This document shows positions 1-11,574 of a stretch of 64,000 nucleotides of DNA, in pieces; within the stretch, counting starts at the first letter, position 1, and each line of letters starts with the position of its first letter. The stretch covers positions 351 to 64,350 of the forward strand of contig MNCI01004202.1 in assembly GCA_015680685.1 (NCBI GenBank), written 5' to 3'. A program made the translations under genes and the position numbers. A model generated the notes under the pieces. The model saw nothing but the letters and a program-made list of their open reading frames with translations, did no database searches and had not been told where the DNA came from. This DNA comes from Gnetum montanum. Lineage: Eukaryota > Streptophyta > Gnetopsida > Gnetales > Gnetaceae.

Positions 1-473
1 CAAGTGTAACGCACGTGCTCGAAGCGGTTGTACTGAATGCACTTAACTAGGAGAGAAGGGTCGAGAGAGATTTAATTAACTAATAAATCAGTTAAATGAT
101 GAACAATAAATAACAATAAGTAAATTCCTATCTAGCTTAGTCCATGCACTGCAAGGTTTATCCAAGAAGTTTGTCTTTATTTTCGTACACAAATTTGTGT
201 TCAAGTACAATATTTGCTTGAATAAAGATCCGTTCACTTTGGAGCTCCTACTACGGGCACATGGAAATTATTCTCTCTGGAGAGGTAAAACTGCTAGAGT
301 TTCACTACGGTCTAGGTCTAGATTGAGAAACAAGGGAGAGCCGCCTCTTATTTATAGATTTGGCGGTGCACTGCGATATCGCGTAAGCGATATCATAGGG
401 GAAGACGTGATATCGCATACGCGATATCGCGAGGGATGCGATATCGGGGCCCATGCGATATTGTGTCCCATCA
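1..473 (-). repeat. LTR of a minus-strand Athila-like element (partial)
   Basis: Read on the minus strand, the LTR starts at 473 with TGATGGGACAC. A stretch with six GATATC/GATATT palindromes (365-465) follows, then a TATA box (CTATAAATAAGAGG, near 355), then a long R-U5 with an AATAAA-type signal near 225. It is the same family as the element E LTRs at 40,831-41,767 and 45,757-46,730. The sequence right of 473 lacks the CCCCCATGACT polypurine tract seen beside 3' LTRs. This copy is therefore either a 5' LTR whose element extends left of the window or a solo LTR. Confidence 0.8.
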
Positions 474-2660
474 GTTACCAAGTAACAATTATTGGGCATA
501 CCAAATGACCACTGCTAGGATTACCAAATGTTATACATTGTGCTCAAAGTAATTGTACTTATGTGTTCACGGTTAATTACATTAAGAATCTATGACTTGG
601 AATATAAAATGCATGGAAAATAAAGTGCTAGTAAGGAAGATTAAGCTAATCCAAGTGCTACAATGAATGCCAAAAATCTCAAATTTTGCCATTCATGCCA
701 ATGCACTCAAGTGCATGGCGCTCGAATAAATTTTTGTCCAATCTCTTTTACTCATAATTTGGACACTCAAAGGAAAATATTCTAAGTCTAGGAAGGACAA
801 AGTACAAGGGCTTCGTTATGTTACTAACACAAGGTGCCCTAAATGTAGTTGGTGCACACATTTATATACATGGCACCTACATCAGCATTGATGCCTCTAC
901 GTTGACACATGACATCATGCATCGACAGGGCTACATCAACCCAACCTATTTATGATGCTTCATAAAAAATGAAGCCACTTGATTTTGAATATTGATGTCA
1001 TTTAGAATCAACAAATCTCTAGCTCTCATCCCCAATCTAACCAATTTTTTCTTCATGTGATTAAAGTGTTTATCTTCATAGCATAAATTTCCTTTTTCAA
1101 ATTTCTCATCTTCTAAAAGATCTTGAAGATTTGAGTGACTAATAAGAATTTGATTCAAACTATAATCAATATCTCAACAATAAAATTATTTAGAGTATGT
1201 TATAAAACTTGCTACATGTTTTCCTCACTGTTCCTCACTACATGTTTTCCCTCGGATCTCACTATTCGATGACTAGTAGAATTACTTTTTCTTAAATGAT
1301 TTTTTTTGGTCTATAACTTAGCATTATTTACTACAAATGCACATGTTACTTAGGTTTTCATGCCAAGATTCTTACCACTAAACTAACAACTTATTTTTTT
1401 AATGAATGTTGAGAAGCTCGTCAAAGAAGTCATGCAAGGTTAGACCTAACTTAAAAAATTATAGCAAAGCTTTTGTTTGAATACCATATTTAAGTCTCAA
1501 TTAGGGTTTTTTTTTAATTTAAAAAGAATATATAAGAAACACATGTTCTTCATCATCTCCATCCACTACCAATTGTACACAAAATGTACTTGAATTGATT
1601 AATTAAAAGATAGACCAACCATTAATCTTTATCAAGGGGTAGTGAGAGTTTATACAAACCCCACACTAATACAAACAACTACAACTTTAATTTGCTTTAC
1701 GATTGCATTCGACATAAACATAGTCAATTGTGCTTAGCATCCTCCTTAGCCTGGTAACAATTAAAACTGCTTTCTATTCAAACATGTTCTTTAGGCCCTA
1801 ATCTTTAGTCTTTCTTCCAAGTTTCTTAGGATCTTTTGATTATAAATATGTCATTTCTTAAGTTACTTTTTTATTTTATGAAACCATCTCTCTACATTGT
1901 ATTGTGTATGTTAGCTAAGCTAATTAGTGATAGATTCTGTATTGTGTTTATAACCTTTTCCCCTCAAAGATATTTTTAGGTTTGATTCATTTGGTGGATC
2001 CTTGGAGAATTGGATTTGCCTAGCCTACTACGCAAATTTAGGATGCAAGGTTTTTATTTTTTATTTTATTTTACATTGTATAACATTTAAGGTGAGATTT
2101 CAAGGGGCCCGGGAAACAAAAATAATTTTTATTGATGTAGCAATAATTTCAAGAGGCATCAAAATAAAACAGAGGCTTTTTGCTGTAAAATTATAACATT
2201 GTCTCGAATGGGTAGTGACAAGATGAGCAAGAAATACATGTAACTCATCTTCAAGGATCCTGATCTACACAACCTACAAATGTAATTTTTAAAAGTTAAA
2301 TCCATCTTCCACTTTCAATTCTAATATGATAAGATTTACATTAACATTCTACTCCTGAACCAAAGAAGAAAAAGAGATTTACAGTGAGAACTTTCCAACA
2401 AAAAATTCAGAAATACAGTTATGAAAAATTAAGGTTTGTAAATACAGAGTTTCTGCTGCAACAAAGATAGTGAACAGATCGTGGTGGACGTTCCTAGTGG
2501 ACAAAGAATAAAAGTCAACGTGTTCTTGACTTAACTTTTTGCAGGCCTAACAATCAAGAAATTACATTGGTATCGTTTGTTTCTTGGTTGTAATAAAATA
2601 TGGTATTCAGGAGCATGGGGAAATCATGCTCGATCTGAATCTTGACCGTAAAATTTGGAA
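474..2660. other. No recognisable gene; AT-rich sequence
   Basis: The stretch is AT-rich and full of stop codons in all frames. The longest open frames are about 60-70 codons (for example minus 946-1,158 and plus 2,002-2,196) and show no family signature that I recognise. There is no LTR terminus, RT motif or RNA gene. It is probably decayed repeat sequence. Confidence 0.6.
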
Positions 2661-2663
2661 AAG

Positions 2664-3275
2664 CGTCATTGCCTGTCCTTAATCAAAGCCTACAAGGCTA
2701 GGCTAGGTAGTGTAGCCTGCCGTATCTCAAATGTCAGCATTTAAGCCCCTCGGCAATAGAAATATTAAGGACAAGATTTATGGTTCTATTCGGAGGTCGA
2801 AAATCTATAATGATATTTACGATTTTTAGATTTAAGAAACGAAATTCTTATTGTTATAAGTCCCGTTGTCTGTCCGTAATCGAAGCTTACAAGGCTAGCC
2901 AGTATCCTGCGGTATCTCAAATGTCAGCATTTAAACCTTTGGCAACTAATAAAAATATTAAGGTCAAGATTCATGATTTTATTGGGTTAAGGTGGAAAAT
3001 CTAGGATGGATGATTTTTCAATATTAAGAAACAAGATTCTTATTATTATAAGCGTCATTGTCTGTCTGTTTGTAATGGAAGCCTCCAAAGATAGGTAGTG
3101 TATCTTGCGGTATCTCAAATGTGAGCAAATGTCAGCATTTAAACCCTTTTAGCAACTAATAAAAATATTAAGGACAAGATTCATGGTTCTATTCGGTTAA
3201 GTCAAAAATCTATGAAGATGATTGATGACTTTTCGATATTAAGAAACGAAATTCTTATTATTATAAGCATTTGCA
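2664..3275 (+). repeat. Tandem repeat, three copies plus a partial fourth, period ~192-215 bp
   Basis: Matching landmarks start at about 2,667, 2,864 and 3,056 (the TTGTCTGTC box), each followed by GCGGTATCTCAAATG, GTCAGCATTTAA, AATATTAAGG and AAGAAACGAAATTC. A fourth partial copy of AAGAAACGAAATTC at about 3,241 runs directly into the truncated LTR of element A. Copies differ by many substitutions and small indels, so the array is old. No coding potential is seen. Confidence 0.85.
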
Positions 3276-3698
3276 CTAGATCATGCAACCTATATTCAAT
3301 TGCGTTTTTTATTCATAGAGTGAACGGATATTTATTCAAGCATTGTGTACCTGAGCACACTTTGTGTACAGCAATAAAGATGAACTTTATGATAAACCTT
3401 GCAACATTCAAAATAGATTAATTACCGTTAATTATTATTTAATGCTTTCCTAGTTGATTAATGATTTCTCTCACCCTACAACTCTCTTAGTTAAATACAC
3501 TTAGTACGCTCGCTTTGAGCATGCGTGTAGTGCTTGGTAACCCAGTAACGATTAGCGTTTGGTAATCCTAACAGTGTTGCACTGGTTTAAGATGTGTATA
3601 GCAAGTGGGAATGGATACTGGTGTTAGGAGTAATTAGAACTTAGTTAATGAGTAGTTAAATTAAATTAGTTACTTAGTTACCTCTCTCCCTCTCCTTA
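3276..3698 (+). repeat. 5' LTR remnant of element A (R-U5 only)
   Basis: From about 3,345 this matches the 3' LTR of A from 11,861 onward almost base for base: AATAAAG signal, ACCTTGCA box, AATTATTATTTAATGC, then GGGAATGGATACTGGTG. The U3 with its GATATC palindromes and TATA box is absent; instead the preceding tandem repeat abuts directly. The 3' LTR continues past CCTCCTTAC, but here the sequence switches to an unrelated 50-bp duplication. Confidence 0.8.
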
Positions 3699-3783
3699 CA
3701 TGAATAGGCATGTAACACTTACACGCAGAATACTTCTTTGTGCTCTCACATGAATAGGCATGTAACACTTACACGCAGAATAT
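3698..3783 (+). repeat. 50-bp direct tandem duplication
   Basis: The sequence CATGAATAGGCATG plus TAACACTTACACGCAGAATA occurs at about 3,699 and again at about 3,749, identical over roughly 33 bp. It sits exactly where the truncated LTR joins the gag sequence of A, replacing the LTR end, primer-binding site and gag N-terminus. It may be a filler formed when a deletion was repaired, or an assembly join. Confidence 0.75.
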
Positions 3784-3787
3784 GTTG

Positions 3788-5940
3788 CGCAGGACTATGA
3801 TTCAAGAGACTATCATCCCACAGAGGTGCAACGTCAAAGGGATTTGCAACAGGAGAGACACCATAAGTCTTTGAAGGGAAAATGGTCCAAGGATGCCCCC
3901 CATGTTTTAAGCGAAATTGAGAGCGATGAACCTACCTCAGGTAGTTATCCACATAACGATGTTCCTCCCCTTGACTTTGGCCAAGGGGTTGTGTATCAGA
4001 ACCTTCATTCTACTATTCATAACTTAGGTGCTAATACCAATGGACACAAAGTGTCCAAAAAAGGAACAAGGACACATGACAAAGGTGGGCATTCTAATTG
4101 CAATCACAATCGAGGGAGAGACCATTGAAGAGAAGGTAGTAGACACCATCATGGTGGTGATTCTCCTTCTTCTTCACCTTCATTGTCTCCTCCACCCTCT
4201 CCTTCAGTGTCTGAATGTAGCCATAGAAAAAAAGATCATGAGGATAAGGACAAGCAAAATGAAAGTCACAGACGAAACAACCAAGATAGAGGACGAGAGC
4301 ACTCTAGGGAATCATGACATAGAAGAAGGGAGAGTAGGGAACAACGTAGGCATCATAGGCGCCATGAACGAGACGATCATGATAAACCCCTACTCACTAC
4401 TTGAAGCATGCTAGACATAACTGAGGTTGTGAGAGTTCCAACAAGGCACTAAAGAGNTGGTTTTATTCACTTACAAGCATTTCATGATGCATGTGCCTTG
4501 CAAAACATAGAGAATGAGTGGCAAAAACTTAAGTTGTTCCCACAAACACTAGTAAAAGAAGCTGAAAGCTGGTACCAGTCCTTAGAACCAGAATCCATTT
4601 GTAGGTGGAGTACTATGTTAGAATTGTTCAACGATAAGTACCAAATGTACTCTCGGGTGTCTAACCTGCGAAAGCAAATCCAAGGATGGAAACAAGGAAG
4701 TCATGAATCCTTGGATGCTACCATGGGCCGTTATTATGCACTGTTACATCATTTTCCTGGCCATGGTTATTCACAGTAGGATCAGCTACGCCATCTTGTA
4801 GATGGGCTTAGGCATGAAATGAGAAGAACCCTTGGGACTTATGACCAAGGAAGGTTATCCGAGTGTAGGTCCCATCAAATTCACAAACTACTGGAGCAAG
4901 TTGCTAAGGAAGAAGGTGAGCTACAAAAGAGAGAAAGTGTAGAAGAATATAATCGAGATCCTTCTCTTCGGAAGAAGGGAGTAAGATTTTGTGAGGATGA
5001 GGAAGAGTCACCACTCAAAGAGATGGTGAATAGGAAAACCTTGCCTATCCAAAAGTTAACATCAAAAGTATCGGCACAGGTAGACCAAATGTGGGACTCC
5101 TTGGATAGTAGGTTTCAAAATATTCTCAAAATAGTAGAGGAGTCTAGAGAGCGAGGTACTGATCGTGACAAAAGAAAAAAGAGAGAAGTAGAAAATGCAT
5201 GTAACAAGGGTAAGGGAAAAGTTATTAAAGAGATTGTGGACTCAGATATAGATAATAATAGTGGATGCAAGAAATGTCAATAAGAATATCCTAAGGGATG
5301 TTACCCTGTGATCTCACATCTGTAGGAGTCTAGGGTGTATGCACTTAATCCATGATTAAACAAATGGCAAACATCCCGATGGTTACCTTATTCCTAAGGT
5401 AACCTAAGGCAGTTCCACCAACCTTTAACATATTATCCAAGTGGAACTCCACCACAACAGATTGAGCAACATCAATAGTGGCAACACCCACAATCATGGG
5501 GAATGCCACCACCAAGGCAACAACATCCTTACCAGCAACCTGACCCATATGGATATTACGTAAAATATCTAATCTCTCCACGTGACTCTGTTGGTCACAT
5601 TACCCCTCAACATCACTACCAAGCCCGTGAGTACTATAGGACTCCCTCTCCTAGGGGCAATATTCCACAAGTGTACCATCCTTTAAATCTAGCTGCATCT
5701 TTCACACCAATAGCTCCATTACCACATGCTCTAGCAATGCAAGGTGAACTCCTTGCTCAGCCACAAGAATGCAATGCTACAAGGGCTGTTAATCCTCAAC
5801 TTACTATTGGTTCTGACAACCATATGAAGAAAAGACCTTTCTTCAGAACCAATAGTCCAACCAAGCCTTTGCAACCACAAGCAGCTAAGTCTTTGGACGT
5901 CTTCATATCAAATAAAGCTTCAGAGTCCCTTCAAGCCTAA
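3788..5940 (+). pseudogene. gag of element A (capsid plus proline/glutamine-rich tail)
   Basis: Frame pieces cover 3,826-4,128 (linker with RDYHPTEV just before it, as in elements C and E), 4,498-4,779 (capsid core: KLFPQTL, AESWYQSL, LFNDKYQ, RKQIQGWKQG) and 4,819-5,281 (helical, ending at the CKKC zinc-knuckle start). The proline/glutamine-rich tail runs from 5,345 to 5,940. The knuckle reads CKKC, stop, EYPKGC, and resembles a short CX2CX3HX3C form with the histidine position changed to Y. Frames shift and stops interrupt it. The single N at 4,456 removes the segment that encodes the NIPRF-type motif in other copies. Confidence 0.85.
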
Positions 5941-5951
5941 CACTTCATTCA

Positions 5952-6467
5952 ATGCATACGGTCATGTTAACACATGCTGTTACCAATTGGATCAAAGCTG
6001 GCCACCTTCCCAGGAAATTCTCTAATCCTGGGAGTCCCTTGATATATCTACAAATCGTTGAGAATGAGCCATGCAAAGCTCTTTTGGATTTAGGTTCCGG
6101 TGTCAACCTAATATCCCAAGAAATGTACAAGGCCTAGAACTTGCCTCCATTAAAAAAGAGCAACATTCGTTTGGAGTTGGCCAACCAGTCCATCACTGTT
6201 CCCTTGGGATTGGTGGAGGACATTGTTACCATTGTTTGTGTATGGTTGTATCCAGTTGACTTTCTAGTGATTCAAGTGAACAACAGTAAGGGGGACTTCC
6301 CAATCATAATGGGAAGGGCATGGCTAAGCATTATTGAAGTGTGCCTAGGAATTTGTGATCTTTCCCTAGAAATATCTAAGGAAAATAATTTTGGAAAGAT
6401 CAAGAAGAAGAAAGTTCCATGCATCGCATACAATGACACAGGGTGTAATTGTGTGCAGAGATCATAG
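5952..6467 (+). pseudogene. Aspartic protease domain of element A
   Basis: Frames 5,952-6,137 and 6,141-6,467, separated by one stop at 6,135, carry the retropepsin core. They contain LLDLGSGVNLIS (active-site codons near 6,087-6,101; the second position is G instead of the usual A/T of Athila proteases), then a flap-like SITVPLGLVEDIV and the conserved PIIMGRAWL. The domain would cleave Gag-Pol. Elements B, C and E keep the same order of motifs, so the assignment is secure although this copy is broken. Confidence 0.85.
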
Positions 6468-6719
6468 TTTATGCAAATTTTAACATTTTTTGCATGCAAT
6501 CAGTGTGCACAAGTGATCAATATACAAAGATGCCTGTATGCAGTAGCCACATGACAAGAAGACACCCAATGGTTGATAGCTGATCAAGAAAGTAGCTCAC
6601 TTATATGCATGGAAATAACTAAGGGTGTGACTTGCGCTTACATAGATAGCATAGATGCATTAGGGCAAGTCCACCGTTAGCTTCCAAGTCCTAACCTCGA
6701 AAACATCAACTGGGGGAAG

Positions 6720-7690
6720 TTGAAAATTCCTAAGAAATTTAAACAGGAGCCCCTAGAGCTAAAACCATTGCTCATCAATATGGAGTACATGTTCCTTAAG
6801 AATGGAAAACTGGTAATCATCAATGCAAAACTTGCTTTGCAACAAAAAGAGAGTCTGCTAAAGGTAATAAAAAAGTGGTCAAAAGCCTTCACCTGGTTAT
6901 ATTCAAAATTAACTGGAATAGATCCTAGGATATGCTAGCATAGGATTTACACTGACTCCTTCATGAAGCCTCAAAAACAACCACAAAGGTGATTGAACCC
7001 AAAGTTGAAGTAAGTAGTAAAAGAAGAAATCGAACAACTTCTAAAGGTTGGGTTCATATACCCCATTATTGATAGTGAATGGGTTAGCCCCTTAGTAGTC
7101 GTGCCTAAAAAGGGAGGCAAATGGAGGGTGTGCATATATTTTAGGCTACTAAACATGGCAACATTCAAGGATCACTTTCCATTACCATTTGTTAACCTAG
7201 TCTTAGACACAATTGCAGGGCAACACTATTATAGTTTTCTAGATGGATATAGCGGATACAACCAAATACAAAGAGCCCCAGAAGACCAAGCCAAAACTAC
7301 GTTCACCAGTCCTTGGGGAACATTTGCATACAAACAAATGCCGTTTGGCTTGTGCAATGCCCCTGCAACGTTTCAGCGCTTAGTTCTAAGCATATTCTAG
7401 CAGCAGATAGGAAATGGTGTGGAAGTCTTTATGGATGACTTCTCCACTTATGGAGCAAACTTTGATCAAGCCTTGGATTGGTTAGAGCAAGTGCTAAAAA
7501 TATGTGTAGAAACTAATTTGAGGCTCAACTAGCAAAAAAGCCATTTGATGATCCAAGAAGGTGTAGTACTTGGGCATAAAATCTCATGTATAGGGATAGA
7601 GGTAGACCCTAAGAAAATCGAACTCATCCAAGGAATTACCTGTTAACCAGAAACTGTCAAAGACATTTGATCATTCCTTGGACACACTAG
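6720..7690 (+). pseudogene. Reverse transcriptase domain of element A
   Basis: The N-terminal part is at 6,720-6,938. The palm starts around 7,060 with WVSPLVVVPKKGGKWR (7,083-7,130) and runs through LDGYSGYNQI, WGTFAYKQMPFGLCNAPATFQR to a stop at 7,398. The catalytic box FMDDFSTYG follows at about 7,428. The FMDD form is usual in the Athila branch. At least four in-frame stops and frameshifts are present, so no functional enzyme is encoded. Confidence 0.9.
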
Positions 7691-7699
7691 CTACTATAG

Positions 7700-8170
7700 G
7701 ATATTCATAGAGAACTTTTTAAAGATTTCCAAACCATTGGCAGAGCTAATGAAAAAGGACATATCCTTTGAATGGACTAGGGAATGCAAACTAGCTTTTC
7801 AAACTTTGAAATAGAAGCTAGTAGAAACACCCATTCTACAAGCACTTGACAGGTCCAAACCATTTCATGTCATGACTGATGCATCCAAATATGCCTTAGG
7901 AGTCATACTTACACAGTTAGATGACCAGAAACGTCCTTATTACATCCACTACGCAAGTAAAAGTATCATTGGTGCACAACTTAACTACACTACTACAGAA
8001 AAAGAATTAATGACTGTAGTGTTTGCACTAGAAAATTTTAGACACTATGTATTAGGATACAAAGTATTCATACACACAGATCATAGTGCAATCGGTTCCT
8101 CATGAATAAGCCAATGGTAAGCCCCCGTATTATATGATGGCTTGTAATCCTACAAGAGTTCAATTTAACG
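7700..8170 (+). pseudogene. RNase H domain of element A
   Basis: The frame 7,872-8,105 encodes MTDASKYALGVILTQ, YASKSIIGAQLNYTTTEKEL and VFIHTDHSAI, the standard Ty3/gypsy RNase H motifs with catalytic Asp/Glu/Asp positions in the usual order. The upstream connection (FEWTRECKLAFQ) lies at about 7,765-7,805 with a stop at 7,811. A frameshift follows HTDHSAI. Confidence 0.88.
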
Positions 8171-9676
8171 ATGATCGATCACAAAGGCACCGAGAATGTA
8201 GTTGTTGATCATTTATCTCAGTCGCGCTGGGATAGCAAAGAGGATGAGTATCCAATTTTCGATCATTTCCCTAATGAATTCCTCTTTGCTAGTGTAGTGA
8301 ATAACCAATCACCCATGGAGACAAATTGGTACAGTAGCATTCTTTCCTATCTCCTTACCCAACAAACACCACAAGAGCTAGACCTTAAGAAGAAACAACA
8401 ATTTCTTCATAGAGCCAAGCACTTTATGGAGATCAATGGACAACTTTACAAAGTGTGTCCCGATGGCTTGGTTCGATGGTGTGTTCCCAATAGAGATCAA
8501 CTAAGAGTTCTCCAAGATGCTCATGAGGGCCCTTGTGGGGGTCATTATGTTGGAAGATGAATGACCATTAAGATCTTGCTTGCAGGGTATTATTGACCTA
8601 CCTTGTTCCAGGTCATCCATCAATTCGTCTAATCTTATGAGCATTGTCAATGTGATGGGGGAATGACTGCTAGAATGGAGGATCTGCAACAATGGATTCA
8701 ACTGTTAGAACCCTTTAACATTTGGGGAATTGATTTCATGGGGTCCATTACACCAATGTTCAATGAAAAAGCTTACATCATAGTTGTTGTAGACTACTTA
8801 ATGAAATGGACTGAAGTAGCTATTGTTAAAGATTTCACATCATCTACAGCTATACGATTTGTTCAAAAATAAGTCGTCAACAGGTTTGGTGTGTTGTGTG
8901 CACTTATTGCAGACAATGGTACATACTTCAAAGGTGCAACTTTTTGGAAGTTAATGCAATGCTTAGGGGTTAAACATAAATTGACTACACCATACCACCC
9001 CTAAGAGAATGGTCAAGTTGAGGTTACCAATAGGGAGATTACTGAGATACTGACTAGAACCATTAACAAGTATAGGCGAGACTGGAGCACTAAACTAAAC
9101 GATGCTCTTTGGACATACCACTCCATATGGAAACTCCCTATAGGCTACTCTCCCTACAAGTTAGTGTATAGAAAACTTCCAACTCTCCCTATCCAAACTG
9201 AGCTCTGTACACTATCCATGACATGTGACCTCAATCTTGACCTTGATCTAGCACAAAAACAAAGGTTCATGACTCTTAACTTGCTAGATGAGAACTTACT
9301 AGCTACCTTGTCATCTAATGAATTGCACAAGGCATTTAATAAATAATGTCATGACCTGAAAATTAGGAAAGTTAAGTATCAGCCAAGAGATAAGGTTCTC
9401 TACTGGAACCCCACACATGTGTCACAATGTACCAAATTTCAAATACTGTGGGAAGGACCTTGCATTATCTATGCAACTTTTCCTTTAGGGGCCATGACCA
9501 TATATAGATTTGAGAGCCTAGATAAGAGATTGTTAGTCAACATGCAACAAAAAAACCTTTTCCATGAGTTTAGGATAGCTAGAACACATGCTACCTCTGT
9601 AGGTGGGCAACCTTGCTCATTATTTCAAATCTCCTCCTTCCAACTTAGTCATGGGGGAGATTGCCACCTCTTCTAA
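8171..9676 (+). pseudogene. Integrase domain of element A
   Basis: This spans the zinc-binding region (frame 8,171-8,560, GLVRWCVP to HEGPCGGH, then a stop), the catalytic core (8,663-9,160) and the C-terminal part (to 9,676). The core keeps D of WGIDFMGSI, D of ALIADNGTYF and E of [11 protein letters not shown], spaced as in a DD35E integrase. The GPY/F-like C-terminus reads LWEGPCII. Stops at 8,558, 8,870, 9,001 and 9,343 break it. The frame ends within a TTAGTCATGGGGG motif resembling the polypurine tract. Confidence 0.88.
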
Positions 9677-11556
9677 CCATTGAAGGCCCTTAGTTCTTTC
9701 TAAATTTTTGTTTTACACATTTTTATTTTACACATTTTTGTTTTGCACATTTCTTTAATATTTCTTATTTTTGTTTTACACCATCATTCATATTTTTACC
9801 ATTTCTTTGTGTGATTACTTTATGTTGTTCATCACCCACTAAGTGTTCATGATGGTGGCATGAATAATACCATATTGATTGCTAATGTTTGGGTTTTACC
9901 TTTGAAATATGATGTTGATATTAAGGTATGGTTCTTTTGATTAAACAGGCAATGAGTCCACGTTGTTCATGCATCCATAAGATCCTATGGTCTCCCTTGG
10001 CTTGGAACTGTACAATCCATTTCTATAATAAAATCGTTAATGAATTGGTGGCTGGGTATTTCTCAAACTAAGGAAATACTCATAGGATGAAAAGGGTGTG
10101 ACTTCAAGGAGATTCAATGTAGTTGTGCTGGCTATTCTCTTGAGTGCTTGGATGCTTTTTCCTTGGGGTTTCCACCATTCTACCATTCATCAAATATCCA
10201 AAAGTTGAGTACATAAAAATAAGTCTTTACATGGTGTGGTTCTCATGCAAAAAATAAAATAAAATGTGAGAATTCAAAGCACACCCCTTAGACACAATAA
10301 TGAACTTGGGCTACACACACTGGTTATGGTACTGGAAAGACATGTTACCCATTCCTGAAGGTTCCTTCTAACTAAGACCCTTTTTCACTTCTTGATTCTC
10401 CATCTCGCTCTCCTCAAAATGGTGGTGACTTTTTGTAGAGGCATTCTTATTGCTTTAAGAGGATAGGTTAGTCAAATGTGTTGTCACTGAATGTGGTTTG
10501 TTGAGCCTAGATTTGGAATGAGTTCTACTTGGTTACATTAACCATAAAACATACACAAGGGACTTTACACAACCTTGTTCTTGGGTTTTCATTCCATTCT
10601 CTCCTCTCCACCTTTCTTTTCCATTTTTCATCTCATTGCCAGTTTTATCATTAGTCTGTATCTTGGTTGATGTATTGTTTTTCCTTGGTAATTTCTTATG
10701 GGTAAGTTTTTAACTCTTGCTTCCAAATGACATTCCTAGAGATTATGGACATTTTGGTTTGTGGGTCTGTCAGGGCATCAAGGTCATGAGCCTACTTTGG
10801 TGAGGACCCACTGGCATTCCTTTTTGGTGCATTTGTTAACTTCTTTTCCTTAAATGTTTCTTGCAATTAATATTTTTTTGTTTCATCCCCATCCATGACA
10901 TCCATTTTATTGGCATTGCTACTATTGCTTTTTCTCCATCTTTCTTATTCCTTATCATTTTTCATCCTATTGCTACTAGAGGTTCACTCTTAGTCATGGG
11001 GGCCTTGGCACAAATTTTTTAGTTTTTCCTAACCCCTACACCTTAGGTAGTCACTAGTGTTAAATATTTAGAATCAGTATCTACCATAACCACAACTTAG
11101 CCAATGCACTTTACATTGACGTAAGGTATCAACTACATTGTGATTTATTTACCCTTGCTCATTTGTGACTATGTTGTGTGTGTAGATAGTGATCATACAA
11201 TAATGGACTGGGCCTGGAGGAAACACTCAGGATGGACCAGAATTGGAGCGTTTACGAAAGGAGCAAGATTGGTGGCATGGCTATGGATAAACAATGAAAG
11301 GTTCAATTTTAGCATCGACAACAACACGTCTTATTCTTTTTCTCTCTCTTTCTCTTCCAGCTACCAAATAAAGGTTGGATGTCATTTATGTATAGTGTTC
11401 ACGTCAGTGGTCATGAATACTAATGTTGTCATGTATTGTATTGTTGATTCATTCACTGGGTACGTTGAGTCTATCACCTTGTTCCACATCAATGGTCATT
11501 CAGTCAATAATCCCATACCTTCCCAATATTTTGTAAGAAACTCAAGAATGAGTTTT
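9677..11556 (+). other. Long 3' noncoding region of element A
   Basis: No pol gene remains. The region opens with a T-rich tract of repeated TTTTACACATTTT (9,700-9,800). It then holds blocks that recur at the same position in elements B, C, D and E: GGCAATGAGTCCAC (9,949), GAAAGACATGTTACCC (10,337) and a box around 10,771-10,812 ending GAGGACCCACT. Another TTAGTCATGGGGG lies at 10,990. A 145-codon open frame (11,140-11,574) runs into the LTR; parts of it align with sequence just upstream of the LTR in element E, but I see no known domain. Confidence 0.75.
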
Positions 11557-11574
11557 CATTCAGTCATGGGGGTA
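11557..11574 (+). promoter_or_regulatory. Polypurine tract of element A
   Basis: CAGTCATGGGGGTA immediately precedes the LTR start TGATGA at 11,575. The same tract lies directly before the 3' LTRs of C (50,978-50,990), D (49,095-49,107) and E (41,768-41,782, minus). It is the expected primer site for plus-strand DNA synthesis. Confidence 0.85.

Noticed and set aside
946-1158. Minus-strand 70-codon frame as a small gene
   Set aside because: No recognisable domain, no conserved copy elsewhere in the window, and length expected by chance in AT-rich DNA.
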